Assembly: GCA_947629035.1 (NCBI GenBank)
Contig: CANRCE010000009.1
Coordinates: forward strand, 1 to 33,460
Direction: 5' to 3'
Length of the DNA: 33,460 nucleotides
DNA from: an uncultured Bacilli bacterium
Lineage (GTDB): Bacteria; Bacillota_I; Bacilli_A; RF39; UBA660
Shown: positions 13,944 through 23,221 of the stretch, piece after piece
Position numbering within the stretch: position 1 is the stretch's first letter
Layout of the letters: each line of letters begins with the position of its first letter
The notes under the pieces: model-generated
The model's input: only the letters and a program-made list of their open reading frames with translations
The model's database searches: none
Told to the model about the DNA's origin: nothing
Program-made: the position numbers and the translations under genes

Positions 13944-15374
13944 TTATATTTTTTTCTTTTTCTTAATAATTATTAAAGCAATAATTCCTACTAAAACAAG
14001 AGAAAGAATAACGATTGGTAAAATTAAACTATTAGATTTTTCTATATTAATGATATATTCCCTAGATATTCCATCTTCAGCTGTTACTATTACTTTAACT
14101 TGACTTCCATTTGCTAAATTATTATTACCTTCGATTACAACTTTTGCATTCTTATCTTCAGTTACATAACTAATATCTAATCTATCTATCTTTTTAATTT
14201 TTAATGTATATTCCAATTTATTTTTATTAAAATCTAAATTATAATCTTTAACAGATAAACTCTTTAAATAATTATTATGAGATAAATCTTTACCAGCTTC
14301 TAATCTTGTAACAGTTAATTTATAAGTTCTAACTTTACCATCTTCAGATGTTACAATTATATTTATAACATTTGATCCTACTTTTAAAGAAGTATCCCCC
14401 TCTATCTTAACTGTAGCTTTAGAATCTTTAGCCTTATAATCAATTTTAACTTCATCAACATCATTTTCTACATTTAATTTATAATCATTAACATCATCTT
14501 TAAGCGTTAACTCAGTACCATTTACACTTAAACTAGACAATGTATTATTGCTACTCTTACTAGGAGTATTTGTAGTTGTATTATTGTTAGTACTAGGTTT
14601 AGTTGTATTATTATTGTTGTTATTATTACCAGTATCAGGTTTCTTTTCTGGTTCAGGTTTCTTTTCTGGTTCAGGTCGCGTTATATTTATTGTATAAATT
14701 TTCTTAGTTCCAGCTTCACTAGTAACTATTACAGTAAAAGTATTTTTACCATAATTTAATGTCTTAGTACCAGTACCACTTACAGTTGCTTTTGAATCAG
14801 TAGGTTTTGCTCCTATATTAGTACTTGAAACATTAGTACTTACTTGCAAATCATAAGTAGTTTTACTAGAATTAAAACTCAAATTAGTATTAGTTGCTGA
14901 TAAACTAGATAAAGTATCAATTGAAGATGCAATTCTTAAAGTTATTCTTTTAGTATCTATATCATTAGATTCAAAATTTTCATCATTAAGTTGAATATTA
15001 GAAGCAATTAACTCTACATCTGCTCCAGTTGTAATACTTGATGATGCTGTAACACTAAAAGTAGCTATGTTAAAAGTTCCTGACTTGTTATCAGCAGTAT
15101 ATACATCAATATTTCCTGAAGCTGTATCTCCATTTTCCCAATTACTTGTTTTACTAAAATTACTTAACGTTAAACCATATCCCCCACTAACTTCAACATG
15201 CACTGAAGAAACACTACCTCCACTAGCACTTCCACTTAAAGTACATGTCGTACTTGCTCCTGGTGCTAATTTAGTATTATTACAAGATATGTTTACACTA
15301 CCTGTTAAAGCACTTACCTTAAATGGTATTATCATAAATAATACACTAATAAATATTATTACTACTTTTTTCAT
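13944..15374 (-). CDS. Membrane-anchored cohesin-like and cadherin-like beta-sandwich protein
   Basis: A 476-residue surface protein. Residues 1-22 are a signal peptide ending FKVSA. Residues 25-148 look like a cohesin domain: a Gly/Ser-rich beta-sandwich with LAPGAS near the start, LTLSNFSKTSNWENG in the middle, SGTFNIATFSVTA, and a closing IQLND. Three cadherin-like beta-sandwich repeats (about 155-234, 279-358 and 369-445) each end in TSEAG/TSEDG/TAEDG plus YxxxI/VxR-type strands. A Pro/Glu and Asn/Thr linker (235-277) separates the first two. Residues 450-470 are a C-terminal membrane helix followed by KKKKKI, so the protein is membrane-anchored and faces outward. It starts 3 nt after the LRR-dockerin gene, which suggests they work as a pair. 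The cohesin call is by motif and context. Confidence 0.7.
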   Translation of the reverse strand: MKKVVIIFISVLFMIIPFKVSALTGSVNISCNNTKLAPGASTTCTLSGSASGGSVSSVHVEVSGGYGLTLSNFSKTSNWENGDTASGNIDVYTADNKSGTFNIATFSVTASSSITTGADVELIASNIQLNDENFESNDIDTKRITLRIASSIDTLSSLSATNTNLSFNSSKTTYDLQVSTNVSSTNIGAKPTDSKATVSGTGTKTLNYGKNTFTVIVTSEAGTKKIYTINITRPEPEKKPEPEKKPDTGNNNNNNNTTKPSTNNNTTTNTPSKSSNNTLSSLSVNGTELTLKDDVNDYKLNVENDVDEVKIDYKAKDSKATVKIEGDTSLKVGSNVINIIVTSEDGKVRTYKLTVTRLEAGKDLSHNNYLKSLSVKDYNLDFNKNKLEYTLKIKKIDRLDISYVTEDKNAKVVIEGNNNLANGSQVKVIVTAEDGISREYIINIEKSNSLILPIVILSLVLVGIIALIIIKKKKKI

Positions 15375-15377
15375 TTT

Positions 15378-18300
15378 TTACCCCTCCAAACTATCTATTT
15401 TACCACGATAATATTGAAACAATTTCGTAACATCATTTAAAGTTATATTTTTATTTTTATCAATAACTTTACCTGCTTTTATAAAATAATCTTCCATTTT
15501 TATTTTCTTTCTATAATATTGGAAATCTTTTGTAACATCATTTAAATCAATCTTTCCATCACCAGTTGTATCTCCCCTAACAATTAGTGTATACTCAATA
15601 GATTCTCCATCCTTAAATTTTATTTTAAGTACACATCCTGTTCCTATAATATTTGTACCTTTTCCTTTTCGATCAACTACTGTAATATCTCCAGTTGTAT
15701 CTATTTTTTCTTTCAATGCATCAACAGTAATATTAGTACCTAAATTTAAAATATATTTCTTGCCATCTTCCTCATTTGAACTTAAATCTAAATCATGAAA
15801 GTCAACATATTCTTCATCTATTTCATTTAAAATAGTATAAGTATGTAATACATTGTTATTATATTCTATCTTAACTTGCATATTTCTTGTAATATCTCCA
15901 CTTGTAACCAATTTTCCATCTTTATCATAAACACTAACTTTCAACTCATTATTACTAGGATTTATCTTAGTTATAAAATCTTGATATTCATATTTTTGAT
16001 TCTTTAAACTTATTATATGTGCTGTATGTTCTAAATCCTCATCAATTGTAAGTTTAAACAATTTATATTTTTTTACTACCTCTTGATTATATTTTATTTC
16101 TAATTCTGTATCAGTAGTATCTATCGTAACATTACTAGATTTTGTAATATTTCCCTCATGATAATTTTCAGTACCTAAATAAATATAATCTTTATTTAAA
16201 TCATACACTGTAGAATTATAAGTTATAATATCTAAAGAATCTATAACACTATTACCATACATAATCTTTAAAGTATCTTCTTCATAAATAACACTTGCTT
16301 TACTCACTACAGGGTAAACAGTTATATCTGACCTACTATAAGAATTAGTACCTAAATCATAATATTTTTGCGAAAAATCATATTTTGATGACTTATATGA
16401 AACAACATCCAATGTCTCTAAAGCTATTTTATTACTATTATCATTATAATAAATTACAATATTTCTACTATAACCAGTATTGTTATATGTTATATCATTA
16501 TTATTAGCATTAGTAATATCTATTTTCGTTTTATCAAAAGTACTATCTTTGCCAATATAAACATAACCATCACCAAATTTATAAGTATCACTAGAATAAG
16601 TAATTATTTTAATTTTATCTAAAGATATATCATTATATTTAATTTCTAAAGTATTATCTTCATCATTAACTACTAAATCATTAGTATCAACATTAGTTAC
16701 AGTAATATCTTTTTCCTTATCAAAAGTATGATATTTAGTAAAGATATATACAGATGCTGCTTTGTAATTAGTATTAGTAACATTATAAGTTACAATCTTA
16801 TAAGTAACTACTACTTTACCCTTATAAGTAATTGTCAATGTATTAGCATTACTATCATAATTTTTAACAGCTCCAGTTAAACCTTTTATCGAAATACTAT
16901 TTTCTTTAAATTCTTTATCTTTAGTATAAATATAACCAGTATTTCCTGTATTTCCAAATTTATAGCTATCACTATTAACTACAATTACAGCAATTGTTGT
17001 AATTAAATCATTAGTATCATCCAATTCAATTTTGATAACATTATTGTTATTATCGTAACTAAGGGTTGCATTACTAGCAGTAATACCCCCATCATAATTA
17101 TTATTTCCTAAGAAAATATAACCATCTCTTAGTGTTTCTTTATAATTTTCATTAGCTTCTTCAATATTAATGTGTACAAGCTTAAATACCTTTATGGCAT
17201 TACCATTCTCATCTTTAACAGTTAAAGTATTAGCATCAGAATTTACTTCAAAGGTTGCATTACTATCACTAGTTAATTCTAATTTAGACTCAATCGTATC
17301 TTTATCAATGTCAAACGCTGTATAAATATATCCTTTTTCATTATTAATGATATAACCAGTATTATCAGATTTAGTAGTAAGCTCAACTACTTTAAGATTA
17401 TCATATTTAATTTTAAATTTTGTACTAGTTGCTAAAGTACCCATATCACTAATATAAAGATTGTGATTATATATAGCATTAAAAGAATAAGTACCAGTTT
17501 TTGATACTGTAATTGTATTATTTTTTATTACTACATTTTTATCACCATTAATAGATGAATATGTAACTTTAATATCTTCTTGTTTTACATTTTTCAAAAA
17601 AGGCATTTTTATAGAATCAGAAATTTCTACATATTTTTCATTAGTTTCACTTTGTTTTTCACTAATTTCACTTGTTAAAATATTACTAATATCAAATGGC
17701 GTATCCTTATAAACCGTTATTGCTTTAGAAGAAACAAAATTATTACCATCTAATTTTAAAGCAATTAATTTTTTAAAATTACTAAGATCTATACTTGTTA
17801 ATTGGTTATTATCTATATATAATTTTTGTAATAATTTATTTTCGCTATGATTTATATTAAATTCACTAATTTTATTATTTGATAAATTTAGTGATGTTAA
17901 ATTAGTATTATTTTTTAAATCAATATTAGTTAAATTATTATTAGCAACTGATAAATTAATCAAAGACGTACTATCTGAAACATCAATTTTATCAAGATTA
18001 TTATCATTAAGATTTATATATAATAATCCTGTACAGCCATTAAGATTAACACTTGTTAATTTTTTATTGTTATATACTTCTAGTCGAGGCAAATTACTAA
18101 TACCACTAAAATCTAAACTAGTCAATTGAGGATTATTAGTTATATCTGGATATTGTAATCTAGCATAATTCTTATAATCAGCATCTTTACCAGCATATTT
18201 ACCATCTGTACCACCAACAAATTTAATACTTACTAAATCTGAATTATTTTTTATTCTTTCTGTAGTTAATTTTGTAAGATTACTTAAATCAAGTGATTTA

Positions 18301-18779
18301 GCATCACTATTCATTACTTCAATTACAATTAATTGAGGTAAATCAAGTACTACATCTTTATTAGAAAATGTAATATACTGAAAAGATAAATATTCAAGTT
18401 TTTTTAATTTATTTATATTTGTTATATCAATTGTCATATTACTTAAAATTAAATTCTTTAAATTAGTTAACTTATCAATACCAGTTAAATCAGTAATAGG
18501 ACTATCTTTACTTCCACATGTTAACTGAGTTATTTTATTAAGTTCACTATCATTCAAATCATCTTGTTCTGTCTTCTTTTCTACATCAGTTAATTTATTG
18601 TAACTATCAACAACACATTTATATAAATTAGCATCATTAAAGGGATTACCTTCTCTTAAAGTCAACCTATCATTATTAATATCTATACTACTCATTATTT
18701 GTATAGAATTATTTTCTCCAATGAACATTAAAATTGCTATTCCCAAAAATAGAAATAACATTATCATTCTTTTTTTCAT
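15378..18779 (-). CDS. Giant secreted leucine-rich-repeat protein with C-terminal dockerin-like module
   Basis: 1133 residues from the ATG at 18779, chosen because AAGGAG lies 9 nt upstream; the in-frame GTG at 18797 would contain that ribosome site. Residues 1-22 are a hydrophobic signal segment. About residues 70-345 are leucine-rich repeats of ~21-24 aa (LTSLNLSNNKISEF, LTSIDLSNFKKLIALKLDGN). About seven diverged ~70-aa beta modules follow, each with a YIYLG/YVYIG-type strand and an ITYNS-type strand. The C-terminal ~65 residues are dockerin-like: GDTTGDGKIDLNDVT fits the calcium loop, and a second copy DKNKNITLNDVT is two residues short. Each is followed by FQYYR. It likely binds a partner through the LRRs and docks onto the cohesin-like protein encoded 3 nt downstream. 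Ligand unknown. Confidence 0.8.
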   Translation of the reverse strand: MKKRMIMLFLFLGIAILMFIGENNSIQIMSSIDINNDRLTLREGNPFNDANLYKCVVDSYNKLTDVEKKTEQDDLNDSELNKITQLTCGSKDSPITDLTGIDKLTNLKNLILSNMTIDITNINKLKKLEYLSFQYITFSNKDVVLDLPQLIVIEVMNSDAKSLDLSNLTKLTTERIKNNSDLVSIKFVGGTDGKYAGKDADYKNYARLQYPDITNNPQLTSLDFSGISNLPRLEVYNNKKLTSVNLNGCTGLLYINLNDNNLDKIDVSDSTSLINLSVANNNLTNIDLKNNTNLTSLNLSNNKISEFNINHSENKLLQKLYIDNNQLTSIDLSNFKKLIALKLDGNNFVSSKAITVYKDTPFDISNILTSEISEKQSETNEKYVEISDSIKMPFLKNVKQEDIKVTYSSINGDKNVVIKNNTITVSKTGTYSFNAIYNHNLYISDMGTLATSTKFKIKYDNLKVVELTTKSDNTGYIINNEKGYIYTAFDIDKDTIESKLELTSDSNATFEVNSDANTLTVKDENGNAIKVFKLVHINIEEANENYKETLRDGYIFLGNNNYDGGITASNATLSYDNNNNVIKIELDDTNDLITTIAVIVVNSDSYKFGNTGNTGYIYTKDKEFKENSISIKGLTGAVKNYDSNANTLTITYKGKVVVTYKIVTYNVTNTNYKAASVYIFTKYHTFDKEKDITVTNVDTNDLVVNDEDNTLEIKYNDISLDKIKIITYSSDTYKFGDGYVYIGKDSTFDKTKIDITNANNNDITYNNTGYSRNIVIYYNDNSNKIALETLDVVSYKSSKYDFSQKYYDLGTNSYSRSDITVYPVVSKASVIYEEDTLKIMYGNSVIDSLDIITYNSTVYDLNKDYIYLGTENYHEGNITKSSNVTIDTTDTELEIKYNQEVVKKYKLFKLTIDEDLEHTAHIISLKNQKYEYQDFITKINPSNNELKVSVYDKDGKLVTSGDITRNMQVKIEYNNNVLHTYTILNEIDEEYVDFHDLDLSSNEEDGKKYILNLGTNITVDALKEKIDTTGDITVVDRKGKGTNIIGTGCVLKIKFKDGESIEYTLIVRGDTTGDGKIDLNDVTKDFQYYRKKIKMEDYFIKAGKVIDKNKNITLNDVTKLFQYYRGKIDSLEG

Positions 18780-18793
18780 ACTAACAAACTCCT

Positions 18794-18818
18794 TCACAAC
18801 ATAAATTTATTTCTCCTT
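18794..18818 (-). other. Two-codon ORF (ATG TTG TGA) with ribosome site ahead of the LRR gene
   Basis: On the - strand AAGGAG (18813-18818) precedes ATG TTG TGA (18802-18794) by 10 nt, and the ORF runs up against the second AAGGAG that serves the LRR gene. It lies inside the expected mRNA leader, so it could be translated. Confidence 0.3.
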
Positions 18819-18819
18819 A

Positions 18820-18849
18820 ATTATATCCTTTAAAGCACTTTTTTGTCAA
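18820..18849 (-). promoter_or_regulatory. Promoter of the LRR-dockerin/cohesin-like operon
   Basis: Perfect TTGACA (18844-18849) and TATAAT (18820-18825) on the - strand with an 18-bp, non-repetitive spacer. This is a useful contrast with the AT-spacer promoters of the array. Confidence 0.85.
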
Positions 18850-18896
18850 GAAAATTCTATATGTTTTTCATAACATTTTCTTCCAAACTCTATTAA

Positions 18897-18923
18897 AAAA
18901 ATAAAAACCTGATTATTCATCAG
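18897..18923 (-). terminator. Weak terminator after the acidic protein gene
   Basis: A 5-bp stem (CTGAT at 18909-18913 with ATCAG at 18919-18923) is followed on the - strand by T-rich sequence. It overlaps the stop codon. Short, so only moderately convincing. Confidence 0.5.
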
Positions 18924-19188
18924 ATTTATTTTCTTCATCACTAGTTTCTTCATAATAAGAAACTCCTTTTTCATACTCTTCTGCAATTTCATCTTCGTCA
19001 TCATCGTCATTATCGTTTTCGTCATCTTCTTCTAATTCGTCATCTTCTTCATCTTCATCTTCTTCATTGTCGTCATCTTCATCTTCAAAATCTTCATCAC
19101 AATTACACTCATCACATTCACAATTTTCGTTTTCTAAATCTTCTTCATATTCTTCTTTTTCTTTTAATTCTTTTTTTTCTTTGTCCAT
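18913..19188 (-). CDS. Very acidic small protein, unknown function
   Basis: 91 residues from the ATG at 19188, which has AAAGGA 9 nt upstream; an ATG further upstream would add an unlikely leader. After a Lys/Glu start (MDKEKKELKEKEE) comes a short cysteine cluster (CECDECNCDED), then ~45 residues almost entirely Asp and Glu, ending EKGVSYYEET and SDEENKSDE. No signal or membrane segment. Compositions like this suggest a disordered polyanion, possibly metal-binding or an RNA-polymerase-delta-like tail, but no family is recognisable. It is the last gene of the rlmN-stp-prkC-rsgA-rpe operon. The coding DNA is a near-repeat of tcatcttc, prone to slippage. Confidence 0.7.
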   Translation of the reverse strand: MDKEKKELKEKEEYEEDLENENCECDECNCDEDFEDEDDDNEEDEDEEDDELEEDDENDNDDDDEDEIAEEYEKGVSYYEETSDEENKSDE

Positions 19189-19251
19189 TTTTATCATTCC
19201 TTTCATTTTATTATATGAGTTAATAAAATAAATATACATAAAAATGCATAT

Positions 19252-19884
19252 TTATTTTAATTGTTTTAATTTTTCTTCAATATTATCACTATTTGTAAGA
19301 TAAGTTCCCATAACTACAATATCAACTTTTAATTCTTCTAAATTTTTGTAGTTAGTATCATTAATACCACCATCTACTTCAATTTCAAATGTATAATTAC
19401 CTTTAACCCTTAATTTAGTTAACTCTTTTAGTTTATTATAAGTATTTACAATAAATTCTTGTCCACCATAACCAGGTTCAACACTCATAATTAGTAATAA
19501 ATCTATCTTATCTAAATAAGGAATAACCTCTTCAATAAGAGTATCAGGTTTTATAGCCATTCCAACTTTATAACCTAAAGCTTTTATTTCTTCTATTATT
19601 TTATTAATATCTTGTTTTACTTCATAATGAAAAGTTATATATTCTATATTTCGTAAATTAATTTTTTCTATATACTCTATAGGATTTTCCACCATCATAT
19701 GTAAATCTATTTTTTTTCTACTTACATCACTTAATTTATCTATTTCATAAATACTAAATTGTTTATTACTTACAAAACTACCATCCATTAAATCAATATG
19801 AAGATAATCTATCCTACTGTCATTTAACCGTAAAACATCTTCTATTCTATTTTTTGAATTTAACACTGATACTGCTATTTTCAT
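19252..19884 (-). CDS. rpe: Ribulose-phosphate 3-epimerase
   Basis: The cytosolic TIM-barrel enzyme interconverts ribulose 5-phosphate and xylulose 5-phosphate in the pentose phosphate pathway. The 210 residues carry metal ligands H29 and D31 (HIDLMDGSF), H62 (DLHMMVENP), the phosphate loop SVEPGYGGQEF, and catalytic D171 in VDGGIN. The ATG overlaps the rsgA stop by 4 nt (ATGA). The order prkC-rsgA-rpe is common in Firmicutes and supports the call. The usual downstream thiamine pyrophosphokinase gene is absent; the acidic protein gene lies there instead. The length is slightly short for the family but complete. Confidence 0.93.
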   Translation of the reverse strand: MKIAVSVLNSKNRIEDVLRLNDSRIDYLHIDLMDGSFVSNKQFSIYEIDKLSDVSRKKIDLHMMVENPIEYIEKINLRNIEYITFHYEVKQDINKIIEEIKALGYKVGMAIKPDTLIEEVIPYLDKIDLLLIMSVEPGYGGQEFIVNTYNKLKELTKLRVKGNYTFEIEVDGGINDTNYKNLEELKVDIVVMGTYLTNSDNIEEKLKQLK

Positions 19885-20720
19885 TTTTTATCAAGCCTCA
19901 CAAAATTAATATAATTATTATATCTACTTTCTAATATTTGTCCTTTTTCTACAAGTTTCTTTACATAACAACCATCTTCATTTAAATGCATACAATCACG
20001 ATATTTACAATATTCCAAATTATCAAACATATCTTTCATATTATCCCGAATATCAATTGGTTTCATATCATAAAACTCTAATGAAGAAAAACCTGGTGTA
20101 TCCACAACTAATCCTCCATTTAATTCAAATAATTCAACATGCCTAGTCGTATGACGTCCTCTTCCTAAAGCCTTTGATATTTCCCCTGTTTTAAGCTTTA
20201 AATTACTATCTAATTTATTTAATAAACTAGATTTACCAGCCCCTGTTTGCCCTGTAAAAACTGTAAGTTTATCAGTAAATAAATTATTAAAATTATCTAT
20301 TTTTTCATTTGTCGTTACAACATAACCAATACTTTTATAATAATTTATATATTTATCAATGTTTTTCTTTTCATCTTTCTTAAGCAAATCCAACTTAGTA
20401 AAACAAATAATAGGTTTTATATTATTAAAAGATATTATCGTTAACATTTTATCTAAAAGACTACTATTAAAATCAGGATCTTTAACACTAGTTACAATTA
20501 AGGCTTGATCGATATTAGCAACACTTGGTCTTATAAGTTTATTTTTTCTAGGGTATATTTCTAAAATATAATTATTAACATCATCAATTTCTACTATATC
20601 CCCTACCAAAGGAGTAATATTTACATTCCTAAATTTTCCTCTTGGTTTACACACATATTTACCATTTTTAGTCTTTACAACATAGTCATTACTAATATTT
20701 TTAATAATCACGCCTTGCAT
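19881..20720 (-). CDS. rsgA: Small-subunit ribosome biogenesis GTPase RsgA
   Basis: The 279-residue circularly permuted GTPase acts in late 30S maturation. An N-terminal OB fold (about 1-65) is followed by the permuted G domain: G4 TKLD at 108-111, then G1 GQTGAGKSS at 157-165, the switch with GRGRHTTRH, and G3 DTPGF at 207-211. A zinc site follows (C238, C243, H245, C251 in CKYRDCMHLNEDGC). Start and ribosome site lie 9 nt after prkC. All family motifs are intact. It overlaps rpe by 4 nt. Confidence 0.95.
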   Translation of the reverse strand: MQGVIIKNISNDYVVKTKNGKYVCKPRGKFRNVNITPLVGDIVEIDDVNNYILEIYPRKNKLIRPSVANIDQALIVTSVKDPDFNSSLLDKMLTIISFNNIKPIICFTKLDLLKKDEKKNIDKYINYYKSIGYVVTTNEKIDNFNNLFTDKLTVFTGQTGAGKSSLLNKLDSNLKLKTGEISKALGRGRHTTRHVELFELNGGLVVDTPGFSSLEFYDMKPIDIRDNMKDMFDNLEYCKYRDCMHLNEDGCYVKKLVEKGQILESRYNNYINFVRLDKK

Positions 20721-20729
20721 ATTAAACTC

Positions 20730-22466
20730 CTATTCATCATCCTTTGGAAGTAAATCTTCAATTGGATCATCCTTCACTTTAACCTTTGCTATCTTAATTC
20801 TCAAAGTAATTCCTTTAATGATAGTATCTCCAGCACTTCTACTCTGATAGATTACTTTTCCAGCTTCATACTCATCTGTCTCAACTTCTTCAAAATTTAA
20901 TTCAATACCATATTCTTTAGCAAAAGCCTGTGCATCTGATAAAGTCCATCCCTCTTTTACCATATCAGGATATGTATTATTTATTTTTGGTATATATAAA
21001 ATTATACTATCATCTTTTACTAATTTTTTCTCTTCATCTTTATTATATTTTATACTCTGATCAATAATTAAATCTTCTTTACCTTCATATTTTTCTTTAT
21101 CATCAACATCTTTTTTCTCAATTGAAACTTTTATTCCTATAGCTTCAAGTTTACCCTTTATTTCATAAGCATTCATACCAGTAAAATCTTCAAGCAAATA
21201 ATAAGTTGAACCTGTAGATTCCACAATTACAATCGTACTTCCTTTAGTTTTCGTACTTCCTGCTTTAGGCTTTGTCGTAATTACCAAACCCTCTTCAACC
21301 GTATCACTAGATTGAGATTCTGTAGTATATTTTAAACCAGATTTTTCTATTTGAGATATAGCATCCTCTAAAGTTAAACCTACAACATTAGGTACTCTTA
21401 TTTCTTTTACATCCTGATTAAATATAAAAAGCATAAATATAGCTCCAATAATTAATAAAACTAGTAATACTATAGCCAAAATAAATGGTAACTTACTTTT
21501 TTCATTTTTCTTTAAAATTAATTCTTCATCCATTTTAGGCTTATCCACTACACTTGGCTTTTCTGGTTTGTTTATAACAGGCATTACTTTAGTTTCATCT
21601 AAATCATTCTCTGGATACTCATAAACAACTCTTTTTTCGTTTTCTTTATCTAAAGCTGTTACTAAATCATTATGCATCTGTCTTACTGAATCATAACGAT
21701 TTTTAGGATTTTTTGCAGTAGCTTTTAAAATAATATTTTCAACACTTTGGGGAATAGTTGGATTCTGTCTTCTAACACTTGGTATTTTCTCTTTCATATG
21801 TTTAAGAGCAATTTCTACAGCATTATCACCTTTAAAAGGAACAGAACCTGTTAGTAATTCATACATAAGAATACCTAAAGAATAAATATCACTTTTAATA
21901 GTTGCACCTTTACCATTTGCTTGTTCTGGAGGTAGGTAGTGAACACTTCCCATTACCGAATTAGTCTGGGTAAGCTGTGTAGCATTAATAGCCATAGCAA
22001 TACCAAAATCAGTAATTTTAACAATACCATTGTCCATAATTATTACATTTTGGGGTTTAATATCCCTATGAATTATATAAGCTTCATGAGCATGAGCCAA
22101 ACCATCCGTAAGTTGACTCATAATATCTATCACTTCACTCAAAGTAAGAGCTCCCCGTTTTTGAATTAATTGTTTTAAAGTCTTACCTTCAATATATTCC
22201 ATAACGATATAATGATTACCATCTTCCACACCTACATCATAAACTTCAACTATATTAGGATGTGATAAATTTGATACCGATAAAGCTTCTCTTTCAAAAC
22301 GACGAATAAATTTTTCATCCCCTGATAAATCTCCTCTTAATACTTTAATAGCAACTTTTCTATCCAAAATATTATCTTGAGCTAGATATACATTTGCCAT
22401 TCCACCTTCGCCAATTGATCTAATGATTTCATATCTACCATTAATCTTCTGCCCCTTTGATAACAT
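20730..22466 (-). CDS. prkC: PASTA-domain Ser/Thr protein kinase
   Basis: The membrane kinase couples cell-wall status to growth. Residues 12-270 form a Hanks-type kinase with G-loop IGEGGMANV, catalytic lysine K41 (AIKVL), HRD at 133-135 in HRDIKPQN, and DFG at 153-155. A juxtamembrane linker leads to a membrane helix at 327-348, then three extracellular PASTA domains (about 356-423, 424-495, 497-568) that would bind muropeptides or lipid II. The C-terminus is acidic. It overlaps the phosphatase gene by 1 nt (TAATG), the classic stp-prkC arrangement. 578 aa with three PASTA repeats is within the family range. Confidence 0.95.
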   Translation of the reverse strand: MLSKGQKINGRYEIIRSIGEGGMANVYLAQDNILDRKVAIKVLRGDLSGDEKFIRRFEREALSVSNLSHPNIVEVYDVGVEDGNHYIVMEYIEGKTLKQLIQKRGALTLSEVIDIMSQLTDGLAHAHEAYIIHRDIKPQNVIIMDNGIVKITDFGIAMAINATQLTQTNSVMGSVHYLPPEQANGKGATIKSDIYSLGILMYELLTGSVPFKGDNAVEIALKHMKEKIPSVRRQNPTIPQSVENIILKATAKNPKNRYDSVRQMHNDLVTALDKENEKRVVYEYPENDLDETKVMPVINKPEKPSVVDKPKMDEELILKKNEKSKLPFILAIVLLVLLIIGAIFMLFIFNQDVKEIRVPNVVGLTLEDAISQIEKSGLKYTTESQSSDTVEEGLVITTKPKAGSTKTKGSTIVIVESTGSTYYLLEDFTGMNAYEIKGKLEAIGIKVSIEKKDVDDKEKYEGKEDLIIDQSIKYNKDEEKKLVKDDSIILYIPKINNTYPDMVKEGWTLSDAQAFAKEYGIELNFEEVETDEYEAGKVIYQSRSAGDTIIKGITLRIKIAKVKVKDDPIEDLLPKDDE

Positions 22467-23206
22467 TATAAATCACCACTTTCCTTTTTTAAATAAGCAA
22501 TTGATATATTATCTGTTCCTCCACGACTATTACTTTTTCTAATTAATTTAACAACCATATCCTCAATAGACATATCACTATTTAAAATCTTTTCAATTTG
22601 TTCCTGTGTTAACATATTAGTAAGACCATCACTACATAAGAAAATACCCTTTACCATTGTATCAACATCAAAAATATCTATTTCAATAGGATCATTAGCT
22701 CCAAGGGCTCTCATTAATACATTTTTTCTTGGATGATATTTTGCTTCTTCTTCAGTAAGTTCTCCTGTTGTAACTAATAAATTTACTAAAGTATGATCAT
22801 GTGTTACTTTATGTAATTTATCATTTTTGATAACAAAACCAGAACTATCCCCAATATTTCCAAATAAAATATAATCATTAGTTTTTATAGCTACTACTAA
22901 AGTAGTTCCCATCCCTTTACTTTCAGGATGTTGTGCTGTATATTTAAATATTTCATTATTTATTTCTGTTACTTTTTCTCTTAACCATTCAATAGCATCT
23001 TCTTTTTTACCAATCGTATCTAATTTATAAAATTCATCAGTTAAGTGTTCAATAGCAATACTAGAAGCAACTTCTCCTGCTTTATGACCACCCATACCAT
23101 CAGCTACTGCTAAAATATATTCATCTTTATCATTATTAATTATTGTTACATTATCTTCATTATGTGTTCTAACCTTCCCTGCATCAGTTAAATAAAATGT
23201 TTGCAT
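22466..23206 (-). CDS. stp: PP2C-family Ser/Thr phosphatase
   Basis: 246 residues from the ATG at 23206, which has GGAGG 5 nt upstream; the in-frame GTG at 23218 overlaps that ribosome site. It has the PPM metal-site motifs: HNEDN near the start, VADGMGGHKAGE, GNIGDSS, CSDGLTNM and GTDNIS. It is the soluble partner that reverses PrkC phosphorylation. It sits between rlmN and prkC, 1 nt overlapping the kinase. Confidence 0.94.
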   Translation of the reverse strand: MQTFYLTDAGKVRTHNEDNVTIINNDKDEYILAVADGMGGHKAGEVASSIAIEHLTDEFYKLDTIGKKEDAIEWLREKVTEINNEIFKYTAQHPESKGMGTTLVVAIKTNDYILFGNIGDSSGFVIKNDKLHKVTHDHTLVNLLVTTGELTEEEAKYHPRKNVLMRALGANDPIEIDIFDVDTMVKGIFLCSDGLTNMLTQEQIEKILNSDMSIEDMVVKLIRKSNSRGGTDNISIAYLKKESGDL

Positions 23207-23221
23207 ATTTTCCTCCACTTC

